Assembly (NCBI RefSeq): GCF_014084105.1 | Contig: NZ_CP048289.1 | Location: forward strand, 7,263,922 to 7,327,921 | Reading direction: 5' to 3' | Length of the DNA: 64,000 bases | From: Streptacidiphilus sp. P02-A3a | GTDB taxonomy: Bacteria; Actinomycetota; Actinomycetes; Streptomycetales; Streptomycetaceae | Part shown: positions 7,473 through 16,921 of the stretch, one piece after another | Position numbering within the stretch: the stretch's first letter is position 1 | Layout of the letters: every line of letters begins with the position of its first letter | Notes under the pieces: model-generated | Database searches by the model: none | The model's input: the letters and a program-made list of their open reading frames with translations, nothing else | What the model was told of the DNA's origin: nothing | Made by a program: the position numbers and the translations under genes

Positions 7473-9136
7473 GCCCGCTCTCCTTTCCTTGCCCGCCCCG
7501 CGACCGCCGGGGCGTGGGTCCGTAGCCGACCGGTCAGCAGGGCCAGCGCGGCGACGAAGGCGGTGAGACCGGCGGCCGTGCCCAGCGGCACCGCGAGCAG
7601 CGGGTCGGTCCCGGCCCGGCTGGCGGCCCCGTACGCGGCGGCGGTCGCGAGCGCGCCCGCGAGCAGCAGCCGGAGCTGGGTGAGCAGCACCGCCGGGACC
7701 CGGACCGGGACCCCGCGCGCGCGCAGCGCGCCGAGCAGCAGCGCGGCGGTCAGGGTGATCCCGGCGGCGTTGGCGGCGGCCAGTCCGAGCGCGCCGAAGC
7801 GGTGCGCGGTGGCGGCCCCGATCGCGGCGGTGACCAGCAGGCCCAGGGCCATCGCGGCGATCGGGTACCAGTCGCTGCGTTCGCGCCGCAGCGCCGGGCC
7901 GCCCGGGTTCACCGCCGGGCGGACCGAGAAGAACGGCCGCACCAGCGTGCCGACCATCGCCTGGCCGAGCAGGCCGAGGCTGTAGACCCGCATCGCCGCC
8001 GCCGTGGCGGCGGTGTCGGCCGCGGTGAACGCCCCTCGCTGGAACAGCAGTTCGACGATCCAGGGGGCGCAGGCGACGAGTACCGCGGTACCGGCCAGGA
8101 CGACCGCGCCGACCAGCTCCAGATCCCGCTCGACCCGGCGGCGGGCGGCCTCGGTGTCGCCCTCCGCCAGCGCCCGGGCGACCAGCGGGAAGGTGACCGT
8201 GCAGACCATCATGCCCAGGGTCATCGCCATCTGGGCGACCTTCTCGGCGTAGTTCAGGTGCGAGATGGTGCCCGGCGCCAGCGAGGAGGCGAGGAAGCGC
8301 TCGACGAAGACCTGTGCCTGCCGGGTGAGGGTGAACAGGGCCACCGGCAGCAGCGCCAGCGGGCTGATCGCCAGCGGCTGCCGGTGGCCGCCGCGCCGGG
8401 CCGCGGCGAGGCCGCCGCAGTGCCGGGCGAACAGCGGCAGCAGCAGCGCCGTCATCAGCGCGCTGCCGAGGGCGACCCCGGCCGCCGCCGCGCGCACCCC
8501 CAGGCTGCCGTGCAGCAGCAGCATCACGCTGAGGATGCCCGCGTTGTAGACGATGTAGACGGCGCCCGGGCCGGTGAAGCGGTGGTGCGCCCGCAGTCCG
8601 GCGCTGAGGTAGCCGGTGAGGCCGAACGGCAGCACGGTGAGCGCGGTCAGCCGGGTGCAGACCACCGCCAGGCCCGGGTCGGGCAGGCCCGGCGCGAGCA
8701 TCCCGACCAGCAGCGGCGCTCCCAGCGCGGTGGCCGCCGAGAGCCCGGCCAGTAGCAGCGCCAGCGGCGGCAGGGTGGCCGCGACCAGTTCCCGGACCGG
8801 ATCCCGGACCTGGACCAGCGAGCTGCCGGACGGCCGCCGGAGCCGCCCGGCGGGTTCGGCTCGGGCGGCCAGGGCGAGGCTGAAGGCGGGCACCATCAGG
8901 AAGGCCATGGCGTCCTCGATCAGCAGCGGGGCCGCCGTCTCCGGGACGGTCCAGGACACCAGGAAGGCGTCGGTGCCCTGGTCCGCGCCGTAGAGGCGGG
9001 CCAGCAGCAGGTCGCGCAGCAGGCCGAGCAGCGAACCGGCGGCGCTGAGCAGCGCGGTGATGCCGAAGGCGCGGGCCAGGAAGCCGCTCGCGGCACGGGG
9101 GGCGTCCTCGGTGGGGCGGGGGGCGGTGAGCGTCAC
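7469..9136 (-). CDS. MurJ/MviN-like lipid-linked oligosaccharide flippase
   Basis: 555 residues with about 14 hydrophobic segments throughout. Seen: FLARAFGITALLSAAGSLLG at the N-terminus and VFVERFLASSLAPGTISHLN near residue 255, the conserved arginine-bearing region of MviN/MurJ proteins in the MOP superfamily. It most likely flips the undecaprenyl-linked repeat unit of this locus. A housekeeping MurJ would usually sit elsewhere in the genome. The start is GTG, overlapping the ligase stop (GTGA); no ATG fits better. Confidence 0.85.
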   Translation of the reverse strand: MTLTAPRPTEDAPRAASGFLARAFGITALLSAAGSLLGLLRDLLLARLYGADQGTDAFLVSWTVPETAAPLLIEDAMAFLMVPAFSLALAARAEPAGRLRRPSGSSLVQVRDPVRELVAATLPPLALLLAGLSAATALGAPLLVGMLAPGLPDPGLAVVCTRLTALTVLPFGLTGYLSAGLRAHHRFTGPGAVYIVYNAGILSVMLLLHGSLGVRAAAAGVALGSALMTALLLPLFARHCGGLAAARRGGHRQPLAISPLALLPVALFTLTRQAQVFVERFLASSLAPGTISHLNYAEKVAQMAMTLGMMVCTVTFPLVARALAEGDTEAARRRVERDLELVGAVVLAGTAVLVACAPWIVELLFQRGAFTAADTAATAAAMRVYSLGLLGQAMVGTLVRPFFSVRPAVNPGGPALRRERSDWYPIAAMALGLLVTAAIGAATAHRFGALGLAAANAAGITLTAALLLGALRARGVPVRVPAVLLTQLRLLLAGALATAAAYGAASRAGTDPLLAVPLGTAAGLTAFVAALALLTGRLRTHAPAVAGRARKGERA

Positions 9137-10530
9137 AGCGCTTCGGCACCGCCGTCGGGCACGCCGCCACCGAACGCACCGCCACCGAACGCGCCGTACC
9201 CGGCCAGGCCGAGGACGAAGGAGACCAGCACCGTGGCCGGTCCGCCGATGTCGGCGTAGAGGAAGTCGACCAACTGCCAGACCAGCAGCCCGAGCAGGGC
9301 CGCGCCGAGGGCGTCCGGCGCGGCGGCGGCGCGCGATCGCCAGGCCCGCCGCAGCAGGCCGGTGAGCAGGCCGAGGAACAGCGCGGCGAAGGCGGTCAGC
9401 CCGACCAGCCCCTGCTCGCTGAGCACCAGCAGGTACATGTTGTGCGGCGAGAGCAGCGGCTCGCGGCTGAAGCCGGCGCCGGCCCCGGCCGTGTCGCTGC
9501 CGGAGGAGAGCCGCAGCGGCGCGTGGGCGTCCCGGAACTGCGGGAACTCCTTGGGTCCGACGCCGGTCGCCGGGTGCTGCCGCCAGATCGCCCCGGCGGT
9601 GGCCCACAGGTCGTAGCGGTCGCTGACCGAGTGGTCCGGGGCTCCGCCGGTGACCGAGGCGATGGTGCCGAGCCGGGCGACCACGCTGTCCCCGCCCAGG
9701 CCCAGGCCGCCGACCAGGACCACGGCGGCGGCCAGCGCGAACACCGCCCCGCGCAGCAGCAGCCGGACATCGGTGAGCAGCAGCCCGAGGCCGACCGCGC
9801 AGCCGGTGGCGATCCAGCTGCCGCGGCTGAACGACAGCGCCAGCGGCGCCACCAGCAGCAGCGCGGCCAGCCCGAATCCGGCGGCGGCCCGGCGGCGCCC
9901 GGCGGCGCGGGCCTCCAGCGCCAGTCCGAGCGCGGCGATCAGCCCGTAGCTGACCACGGCGGACATCGCCATGATGTCCTGCGCGCCGAAGGTACCGACG
10001 GCGCGGACGGTGCCGCCGTCGTAGGAGGCGCCGGTGCCGGTCAGGTACTGGTTCACCCCGACCGCGCCCTCCACCAGGGCGGCGGCGATCAGCGCGCCCA
10101 GCAGCAGCCGCAGGTCCCGCCGTCGGCGCAGGCTGAGCAGCACCGCCAGCGGCACCAGCACGAACACCTGGACGATCCGGACGAAGCCGGACAGGCTCTG
10201 CGCCGGGTCCTGCGAGGCGGCCGCGGCGACGGCGACGGCCAGCACCACCCCGCCGAACAGCAGCGCCGCCGGGACCGGCAGCAGCCGGGACCGGCCCAGG
10301 CGCAGCTCGGCGGCGGCGCGCAGCCCGCAGACGCCGACCAGGCCGACCGAGACCACGTCGGCCGGGGTGACGTGGACGGCGGCGGTGACGTCCTGGTCGC
10401 CGCCGGTGGGCAGGCAGACCAGCAGCACGGTGGCGGCGGCCAGCGCCGCCGGGAGCCGGTCGGAGGCCAGTACCCGCCGGAGCGCGCGCGGCGGTTCCGG
10501 CCGCGGTGCGGCGGTGGTCAGCAGGGTCAT
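9133..10530 (-). CDS. O-antigen ligase/Wzy-type polymerase membrane protein
   Basis: 465 residues, about 10-12 membrane segments. Seen: LSFSRGSWIATGCAVGLGLL near residue 235, a long periplasmic-type loop with DRYDLWATAGAIWRQHPATG, and HNMYLLVLSEQGLVGLTAF near residue 390. These are typical of the Wzy_C/O-antigen ligase domain (loop His and following E-x-GL-x-G). The role is polymerisation or ligation of lipid-linked units outside the membrane. The C-terminus ends in a small Gly-Gly-Ala-Phe repeat. It lies 5 bases downstream of the sugar transferase. Confidence 0.85.
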   Translation of the reverse strand: MTLLTTAAPRPEPPRALRRVLASDRLPAALAAATVLLVCLPTGGDQDVTAAVHVTPADVVSVGLVGVCGLRAAAELRLGRSRLLPVPAALLFGGVVLAVAVAAAASQDPAQSLSGFVRIVQVFVLVPLAVLLSLRRRRDLRLLLGALIAAALVEGAVGVNQYLTGTGASYDGGTVRAVGTFGAQDIMAMSAVVSYGLIAALGLALEARAAGRRRAAAGFGLAALLLVAPLALSFSRGSWIATGCAVGLGLLLTDVRLLLRGAVFALAAAVVLVGGLGLGGDSVVARLGTIASVTGGAPDHSVSDRYDLWATAGAIWRQHPATGVGPKEFPQFRDAHAPLRLSSGSDTAGAGAGFSREPLLSPHNMYLLVLSEQGLVGLTAFAALFLGLLTGLLRRAWRSRAAAAPDALGAALLGLLVWQLVDFLYADIGGPATVLVSFVLGLAGYGAFGGGAFGGGVPDGGAEAL

Positions 10531-10535
10531 CCGGG

Positions 10536-12113
10536 TCAGCTCCCGCCGGGGCGAAGGACCGAGGCGAGCGTCCGCAGCAGGATCTTGACGTCCTGCCAGA
10601 GGCTCCAGCTCTCGATGTAGTAGTTGTCGAAGCGGGTCCGGTCCTCGATCGAGGTGTCCCCGCGCAGGCCGTGGACCTGGGCGAATCCGGTGATGCCGAC
10701 CGGGACCCGGTGCCGGTCGCCGTAGCTCTGGTAGGCGTGGGTGAACCGGGCGACGAAGTAGGGGCGTTCCGGGCGCGGACCGACCAGGCTCATGTCGCCG
10801 CGCAGCACGTTCCACAGCTGCGGCAGCTCGTCCAGCGAGGTGCGCCGCAGGAAGCGGCCGGTGGGGCCGAGCCGGTGGTCCTGGGAGATGTTCCAGCGGG
10901 TGGCCGACTCGTTCTCGTCGTCGGGGCGCAGGGTACGGAACTTGAGCACGGTGAAGGGCCGGCCGTCGAGGCCGACCCGTTCCTGACGGAAGATCACCCC
11001 GGGGCCGCCGTCCAGGCGTACCGCGAGCGCGCAGCCGGCCAGCACCGGTGCGGCCAGCAGCAGGCCGACGGCCGCCAGCGCGGTGTCCACGCAGCGTTTG
11101 ACCGCCCAGGTGGGGCGGTGCATCGCGGGCTGGCCGAGGCGCAGACAGGGGAACCCCCACAGGTGGTCCACGGCGGCGGCGCGGCGGTTGCCGAACTCGA
11201 AGGCCCCGAAGTCGGGGACGCCGGGGACGAACCACACCTCGCAGCCGTACCGGGTGGCGGTGCGCAGCGTCCGCGCGGCCTGGGGGTCGCCGCTGCCGCC
11301 GAAGGTGATGATCACGTCGGTGACGTCCTGCCCGGCGATCTCCAGGTCCAGTGCCTCGGGGCCGCCGAGCACCGGGACGGCGGCGCTGGCGGCCAGGCCG
11401 GGGGCGAGCGCCGGGGCGGCGGCCAGGACCGCCTCCTCGGCCGGGCCCAGCGGCGGTTCGGAGTCGATGTAGCCGACCGGGCGCAGGCCGTACTCGGGGT
11501 GCTCCAGCAGCGCGGCGGCGACCCGGCGGCCGATCTGCCCGGCCCCGGCGATCAGGGTCGGCCTCGGGTGGCGCCGCCGGGTGCGGCGGAGCACCGCGTA
11601 GACGGCGGCGCGGCCGGGCAGGTCGAGGGCGAGCTGGCAGAGCAGCAGCCCGAGCAGCAGTCGGCCGTCCTCGGGGACGGCGCTCGGCCACAGGCCGTGC
11701 AGGCAGTGGTCGAGGGTGAGCGCGAACGCAGCCGAGGCGACGGCCCGGCCGCTGAGCGCGGGGAACTCGTCCAGGGCGGAGGGGGCGAGCCTGGTCCGGT
11801 AGAGCCCGCCCGCGTTGTTGAACAGCACCAGGACCGGGAACAGCCCGCTGGCCGCCCAGAGCGCGCCGAACAGGTCGCGGTTGCCGGCGGCGGCGACGGC
11901 GGCGAACACGGCCAGGCCGTCGACCACGAGCAGCGCCGTGGGCAGTCCGCCGCCGCGGGGTTCGGCGCGGTCCGTTCCGGTGGCCGGGCGGACCGGCGCG
12001 ACGCGGTCCTGGACGCCGCCGGTCGCGCTGCGGGCGAGGGCGAGCAGCCCGTGGCCCGAGGTGGTGGCCGCGAGGCCCGGGGGCGGCAGTTCATCGTTGT
12101 CGATGGTGGTCAT
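10536..12113 (-). CDS. Undecaprenyl-phosphate sugar phosphotransferase (WbaP-type)
   Basis: 525 residues. Four or five N-terminal membrane segments (residues about 45-160) are followed by a nucleotide-binding-like middle (PTLIAGAGQIGRRVAAALLE). The C-terminal catalytic bacterial sugar transferase domain carries KRCVDTALAAVG, VIFRQERVGLDGRPFTVLKF, RTSLDELPQLWNVLRGDMSL and VGPRPERPYF. It transfers a hexose-1-phosphate to undecaprenyl phosphate, the first committed step of repeat-unit assembly. It is the first gene of the minus-strand operon. GGGGAG precedes the ATG. No conserved KFRSM-type acceptor change is evident, so the sugar (glucose or galactose) cannot be predicted. Confidence 0.92.
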   Translation of the reverse strand: MTTIDNDELPPPGLAATTSGHGLLALARSATGGVQDRVAPVRPATGTDRAEPRGGGLPTALLVVDGLAVFAAVAAAGNRDLFGALWAASGLFPVLVLFNNAGGLYRTRLAPSALDEFPALSGRAVASAAFALTLDHCLHGLWPSAVPEDGRLLLGLLLCQLALDLPGRAAVYAVLRRTRRRHPRPTLIAGAGQIGRRVAAALLEHPEYGLRPVGYIDSEPPLGPAEEAVLAAAPALAPGLAASAAVPVLGGPEALDLEIAGQDVTDVIITFGGSGDPQAARTLRTATRYGCEVWFVPGVPDFGAFEFGNRRAAAVDHLWGFPCLRLGQPAMHRPTWAVKRCVDTALAAVGLLLAAPVLAGCALAVRLDGGPGVIFRQERVGLDGRPFTVLKFRTLRPDDENESATRWNISQDHRLGPTGRFLRRTSLDELPQLWNVLRGDMSLVGPRPERPYFVARFTHAYQSYGDRHRVPVGITGFAQVHGLRGDTSIEDRTRFDNYYIESWSLWQDVKILLRTLASVLRPGGS

Positions 12114-12299
12114 CAGCGCACGTACTCCCCTGCTCTAGGTCCGTGGCGTCAGAGGCCGCCTGCTGCCACGGGCGGGGTCGAGGTAGCACCTGCTGCCGCG
12201 CCCGGCATCCGGCTGGACTCACCGAGAAGAATGTGGCAGGTGAATTGGACATTACCGACATAAGACACATGAATTCAGCGCGAACGCCTGTTGTTCACC
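12114..12299 (-). promoter_or_regulatory. Likely promoter region of the exopolysaccharide operon
   Basis: A 186-base gap that is visibly richer in A and T (12230-12299) than its surroundings, directly ahead of the first operon gene. It holds two direct copies of CCTGCTGCC. A perfect ATGACTA-A-TAGTCAT inverted repeat (12303-12317) lies at the edge, inside the 3' end of the upstream GT4 gene. No clear -35/-10 pair could be fixed. Confidence 0.4.
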
Positions 12300-13478
12300 C
12301 TAATGACTAATAGTCATACCTTTATCGTCATATGTCTGTTCTGCGCCGTTTCGGCGCTCGCTCAGCACGTCCTGGTACACCCGTGCCACCCGCTCCCGGG
12401 TGAGCCGCACATCGCGCCGGTCGAAGACGTCCAGCCAGCCCCGCAGCCCCTCGGCGCGACAGCCCTCGCGGTCGGCCAGCCGAGCGGCCAGGGCCTCCCG
12501 CAGCGCGTCCGGATCGCCCGGCGGTACCGGCCCGGGCGCTCCCGCGGGCAGGCACTCGCGGGACCCGGCCACATCGGTCAGCAGCACCGGCCGGGAGCAG
12601 GCCATGGCCTCCAGCGGGGCCAGCGCCATCCCCTCCCAGCGGGAGGGGAGCACCATCAGGTCGGCCGCCACGTACCAGTCGCGCGGGTCCTCGACCGGAC
12701 CGGCGAAACGGACGCTGTCGGGGTCCGGGAGTTCCGCCGCCAATTCCTCAAGGGCGGCCCGGTCCGGCCCGTCGCCGACCAGGACCAGCCGTGCGCCGGG
12801 GACCCGCGCGGGCACCCCGGCCCAGGCCCGGAGCAGCACGTCCTGGCCCTTTTGCCGACAGAGCCGGCCGACGCAGACGGCGACCGGGGCGGCCGGGTCG
12901 TCGTCCAGACCGAGGATCGCCCGGGCCCGGTCGCGGGTGGGCAGCCGGGCGGAGTCGAAGCGGTCCAGGTCCAGGCCGTTCGGCGCGAGCGCCCACACCC
13001 CGCGCAGCCCGGCCGCCTCGCCCTCGCGGCGCTCCTGCTCGCTGACGCACAGCAGCCGGTCGGTCCAGCGGACCGCCCGGCGCTCCCAGACCCGCGCGGC
13101 CGCGGCCACCGGTCCCGACACCGCCGCGAACGACCAGGCGTGCGGCTGGAAGACGGTCGGCCGGGCGCCCCGGAGGGCCAGCCGTCCGGCCAGTCCGGCC
13201 TTGGCGCTGTGCAGGTGGACCAGCTGCGGGTCGCTCTCGGCGATCACCCGGCGCAACGCGGCCACCTCGCCCGGCAGTCCGGGGCCCGGACCGCGCCCGG
13301 CGGTCCAGGTGCGGACCCGTACCCCGGCGGTGACCGCCATCCCGGCCAGCCGCCCGCCCTCGGGGCAGGCGAGCACCACCCGGTGGCCGTCCGCGACCTG
13401 GCCGCGCGCCAGGTCGGCCACCACCTGGGCGACGCCGCCGTCGACGGGCTGGGACACATGAAGGATCGTCAGGGGCAC
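12300..13478 (-). CDS. GT4-family glycosyltransferase
   Basis: 392 residues from the chosen GTG, which opens directly into the GT-B first strand (LTILHVSQPVDGGVAQVVAD). An in-frame start at 13547 would add 23 residues with no family counterpart. Other motifs: VHLHSAKAGLAGRLAL, LAPNGLDLDRF, VAVCVGRLCRQKGQDVLLRA near residue 215 and LPSRWEGMALAPLEAMA near residue 290 (E-x7-E region). Cytoplasmic sugar transferase, donor unknown. The terminal 12 codons are unusually AT-rich. It is separated from the main operon by a likely promoter, so it may be transcribed on its own or read through. Confidence 0.88.
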   Translation of the reverse strand: MPLTILHVSQPVDGGVAQVVADLARGQVADGHRVVLACPEGGRLAGMAVTAGVRVRTWTAGRGPGPGLPGEVAALRRVIAESDPQLVHLHSAKAGLAGRLALRGARPTVFQPHAWSFAAVSGPVAAAARVWERRAVRWTDRLLCVSEQERREGEAAGLRGVWALAPNGLDLDRFDSARLPTRDRARAILGLDDDPAAPVAVCVGRLCRQKGQDVLLRAWAGVPARVPGARLVLVGDGPDRAALEELAAELPDPDSVRFAGPVEDPRDWYVAADLMVLPSRWEGMALAPLEAMACSRPVLLTDVAGSRECLPAGAPGPVPPGDPDALREALAARLADREGCRAEGLRGWLDVFDRRDVRLTRERVARVYQDVLSERRNGAEQTYDDKGMTISH

Positions 13479-13579
13479 GGCGATCAACCTAGGGCGCGGC
13501 AACCGAACACGAGCGCCGCGCTCACTCAGGTGGCGGACATGATCCACCCGTGCGGGCGATCACCGGTGACCTGCGCGGG

Positions 13580-16057
13580 TCAGTCGTCCAGGCGGTGCGA
13601 GAGGTGCAGGTCGCGCTCGGTGTGGCCGTCCTCGATCCGCAGCGCGGTGGCGACCGGCGGGTAGCCGCTGGCCATCACCGTGTACTCGCCCGGTTCCAGG
13701 TCGGTGAAGCGGAAGTTGCCGTCGGCGCCGGTGGTCACCGCGGCGACCACGGTGCCCGCCGAGTCCAGCAGGGTGACCCGGGCCTCGGCCACGGCGTGGC
13801 CGTTGCTGGTGCGGACGGTGCCGCGGAGCGTGCCGCTGCCCGCCATCGCCACGTCCTGCCGGGTCTCGCCGCTGGCCGCCACCTCCACCGCGAGCGCCGC
13901 CGGCCGGTAGGCGCGGGCGCTGACGGCGAGCGTGTAGCGGCCGCTGACCAGGTCGCGGAAGTGGTACTCGCCGTCGGAGTCGGCGTGCGCGGTGGCGACC
14001 ACCTCGCCGCGGCCGTCGGTCAGCGTGACCGCGGCGTCGGCGACCGGCGCGCCCTCGGCGCTGCGGACCGCGCCGCTGAGTCGGCCGGTGCCGCCGAGGA
14101 CGATGTCCAGCTCCACCGGGCGCCCGCCCACCGCGACCGTGACCGCCTGCGGCTGGTGGCCCGAGGCCGCCGCGATCAGTACGTAGTTGCCGCCCCTGGG
14201 CGCGGCCAGGGCGAACCGGCCGTCCGGACCGCTGCCGGAGCGGGCGACCTGGCGGCCCTCCATGTCGACCAGGGTGAGCACGGCCCGGGGCACCGCGGCC
14301 CGGTCCGGCTCCAGCACCGTGCCGGCCACCGGGATGCCGGGGGCGGGCGGCGGCTGGACCGGCTGCGGCTGCGCGGACTGCTGCTGCGCGGACTGGGTGG
14401 GGACCGCCGTGTCGCTGATCTCGACCGTCAGCAGACCGGCCGCCGCGTCAGGGCCCGGCTCGGGGGCCGCGTGGGTGACCAAGGGTTTCTCCTTGAGCAG
14501 GAAGGCGAGCAGGAAGCCCAGCGCCAGGACCGGCGCCAGGTAGAGGAACACCCGCGGCAGCGCCGCCGCGTAGGAGTCGACGAAGGCCAGCCGCAGCGGC
14601 CCGGGCAGCGTGCGGACCAGCTCCGGGGTGATCGAGTTCACCGGCGGCAGCCCGTTGTGGAGCGGCAGCCGCAGCGCGAGCTGGTGCGTCAGGCGGGAGT
14701 TGAACAGCGTGCCGACCGCCGCCGCGCCGACCGAACCGCCGATCTGCCGCAGGTAGTTGTTGGCGGAGGTGGCCGCGCCCAGGTCGCTCTGGTCCACCGA
14801 GTTCTGCACCACCAGCACCAGCACCGGCAGCACCAGCCCGACACCGAGGCCGAGCACCCCCATCGCCACGCTCTGCCACAGGTAGGAGGTGTCCGCCTGG
14901 AGCCTGCCGAGCAGCACCATGCCGACGGTCGACAGCGCGCCGCCGAGCAGCGGGTACACCCGGTAGCGGCCGGAGCGGCTGATCAGCTGCCCGGCGCCGA
15001 TGGAGGCGACCACGATCCCGCCCATCATCGGCAGCATCCGCAGCCCGGAGCCGGTGGCGCTGGCGCCGTCCACCATCTGCATGAAGCTCGGCAGGTAGCT
15101 GGCCGCGCCGAACAGCGCCACGCCGACCACCACGCCGATCGAACCGGAGACGTTGAACACGCTGTCCCGGAACAGCCGCAGCGGGATCACCGGTTCGGCG
15201 GCGTAGCGCTCGGCCAGCAGGAACAGCGGCAGCGAGGCCACCGCCCCGGCCAGCAGCCCGATGATCACCGGTGAGCCCCAGGCGTACTGGCCGCCGCCCC
15301 AACTGGACGCCAGCACCAGGCAGGTGCCGCAGGCCGCGAGCAGCAGCGAACCGGCGACGTCCAGCCGCGGACGGCGCTGCCCCGGGCCGCGCTCACGGCG
15401 CGGGGACTTCAGCACCAGGCCGGTGACCACCAGCGCGGCGAGGCCCAGCGGCAGGTTGACGTAGAAGCACCAGCGCCAGCCGGGGCCGTCGGTGAACCAG
15501 CCGCCGAGCAGCGGCCCGGCCACCGAGGCGATCCCGAAGACGGCGCTGATCAGGCCCATGTACCGGCCGCGTTCCCGGGGCGGGACCAGGTCCCCGATGA
15601 TCGCCTGGACGCCGATCATCAGCCCGCCGCCGCCGATGCCCTGGAGCGCGCGGAAGGCGATCAGCTCGTTCATGCTGTGCGCCCAGCCGGAGAGGGCGGA
15701 GCCGACCAGGAAGACCACGATGGCGAACTGGAACACCCACTTGCGTCCCCACAGGTCCCCCAGCTTGCCGTAGACCGGCAGTACCACGGTGGAGGCCAGC
15801 AGGTAGGCGGTGACCACCCAGGACATGTGCTCCAGGCCGTCGAGGTCGCCGACGATGCGCGGCAGGGCGGTGGCGACGATGGTCTGGTCGAGCGCGGCGA
15901 GCAGCAGCGCCATCATCAACCCGGCGAACACCAGCCGGGTCTGACGCTTGCTCAGTTCCGCGCGGGCGGGCCCGGCGGGGCCACCGGCCCGGGGGCGCTC
16001 GGGCTGCGTTACCGGAGGTGCTACCGGGGCCGTTCGGGCCGCTTCGATCACCGACAT
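13580..16057 (-). CDS. DHA2-type MFS transporter fused to three carboxypeptidase-regulatory-like domains
   Basis: 825 residues. Residues about 40-520 form a 14-TM EmrB/QacA-type drug/proton antiporter: LDQTIVATALPRIVGDL is the DHA2 motif, followed by GKLGDLWGRKWVF (motif A) and a motif-C-like GIASVAGPLLGGWF. After a Gln/Pro linker come three consecutive beta-sandwich repeats of about 80 residues each. Each contains a block of the type DGxFxFxDLxxGxYxLxxxA, for example DGEYHFRDLVSGRYTLAVSA and DGNFRFTDLEPGEYTVMAS. If the C-terminus is cytoplasmic, as 14 TM segments predict, these domains sit inside the cell, which is odd for a fold usually found outside. Start ATG 16057; GTG 16081 is possible. 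Confidence 0.88.
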   Translation of the reverse strand: MSVIEAARTAPVAPPVTQPERPRAGGPAGPARAELSKRQTRLVFAGLMMALLLAALDQTIVATALPRIVGDLDGLEHMSWVVTAYLLASTVVLPVYGKLGDLWGRKWVFQFAIVVFLVGSALSGWAHSMNELIAFRALQGIGGGGLMIGVQAIIGDLVPPRERGRYMGLISAVFGIASVAGPLLGGWFTDGPGWRWCFYVNLPLGLAALVVTGLVLKSPRRERGPGQRRPRLDVAGSLLLAACGTCLVLASSWGGGQYAWGSPVIIGLLAGAVASLPLFLLAERYAAEPVIPLRLFRDSVFNVSGSIGVVVGVALFGAASYLPSFMQMVDGASATGSGLRMLPMMGGIVVASIGAGQLISRSGRYRVYPLLGGALSTVGMVLLGRLQADTSYLWQSVAMGVLGLGVGLVLPVLVLVVQNSVDQSDLGAATSANNYLRQIGGSVGAAAVGTLFNSRLTHQLALRLPLHNGLPPVNSITPELVRTLPGPLRLAFVDSYAAALPRVFLYLAPVLALGFLLAFLLKEKPLVTHAAPEPGPDAAAGLLTVEISDTAVPTQSAQQQSAQPQPVQPPPAPGIPVAGTVLEPDRAAVPRAVLTLVDMEGRQVARSGSGPDGRFALAAPRGGNYVLIAAASGHQPQAVTVAVGGRPVELDIVLGGTGRLSGAVRSAEGAPVADAAVTLTDGRGEVVATAHADSDGEYHFRDLVSGRYTLAVSARAYRPAALAVEVAASGETRQDVAMAGSGTLRGTVRTSNGHAVAEARVTLLDSAGTVVAAVTTGADGNFRFTDLEPGEYTVMASGYPPVATALRIEDGHTERDLHLSHRLDD

Positions 16058-16303
16058 GGCCCGGATCATCGCAGCGGGCACACATCGTTCTCGAACCGGT
16101 CATATCGTCATCTCAAGCCGGTGCTACGGGTGTTGACACCGCTACGACCAGCCACAACCGAGACGGTATGTCGACTTGGAGGGAAAGTGACCGCGATGGC
16201 GCGGTCGCCAAATTCACTCTCCCGGGGAGTCTGCTCGCACGGCCGTCCAAGCCGTGGTCCGGGCCTCGCACGGACGCCCGGACCCGCTCGGTCCGCCGCT
16301 CGC

Positions 16304-16759
16304 TCAGGCGGCCGGGCCCTGCGCGACGGCCGCCGCCAGCCGCTCCAGCACCTGGTCGTTGATCCGCCCCAGGCCCTTGGGCGCGAAGGTGCGCTCGAAG
16401 AAGCCGCCGATGCCGCCCGCGCCCTCCCAGGTGGTCTCCACCACGGCCTTGGAGCTGCCCTCGCCCGCCGGGGTGACCGTCCAGGTGATCACCATGCTGG
16501 AGTTGGCGTCGGTCTCCACCAGCCGTCCGGGCGACGGCTCGGTGACGGTGAACAGGCAGTCCCGCACCCGCTTCTCGGTCGCCTGGAGCTTCCAGTGCAC
16601 GACCGTCCCGGCGCCCTGGCCGCCCTCGCGCACCTGGTACTCGCTGTACTGCGCCGGGAGCAGCCCCGGACGGGTCTTCTCGTAGTCGGCCAACGCCGCG
16701 AACACCTGCTCCGGCGAGCCGTCCAGCACTCGCTCGCTGACCGCGTAAACCTGGCCCAT
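16304..16759 (-). CDS. SRPBCC-family (polyketide cyclase-like) protein
   Basis: 151 residues. Opens GQVYAVSERVLDGSPEQVFA ALADYEKTR, the first strand-helix unit of the START/Bet v 1 fold, and ends in a long C-terminal helix (NDQVLERLAAAVAQ). The fold binds hydrophobic ligands; no catalytic residues can be assigned. AGGAGGAG precedes the ATG. Divergent from the NUDIX gene. Confidence 0.8.
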   Translation of the reverse strand: MGQVYAVSERVLDGSPEQVFAALADYEKTRPGLLPAQYSEYQVREGGQGAGTVVHWKLQATEKRVRDCLFTVTEPSPGRLVETDANSSMVITWTVTPAGEGSSKAVVETTWEGAGGIGGFFERTFAPKGLGRINDQVLERLAAAVAQGPAA

Positions 16760-16921
16760 GGCCGTACTCCTCCTGCTACCCCTGCGCTCGCACGCGTGGT
16801 CTGCCTGCGTGCGGCAAGCCAACCACCGCCCGCCCCGACGGCCAAACCGGGGTGCTCCGGCCGACGCTGTCGGGCCGTCCGGTGGACTGACAGTGCCACA
16901 GGGGCGTGCTTGGATGTCCCC

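Noticed and set aside
16058-16303. TTGACA at about 16133 as a plus-strand promoter
   Set aside because: No matching -10 at a proper distance and no plus-strand gene follows.
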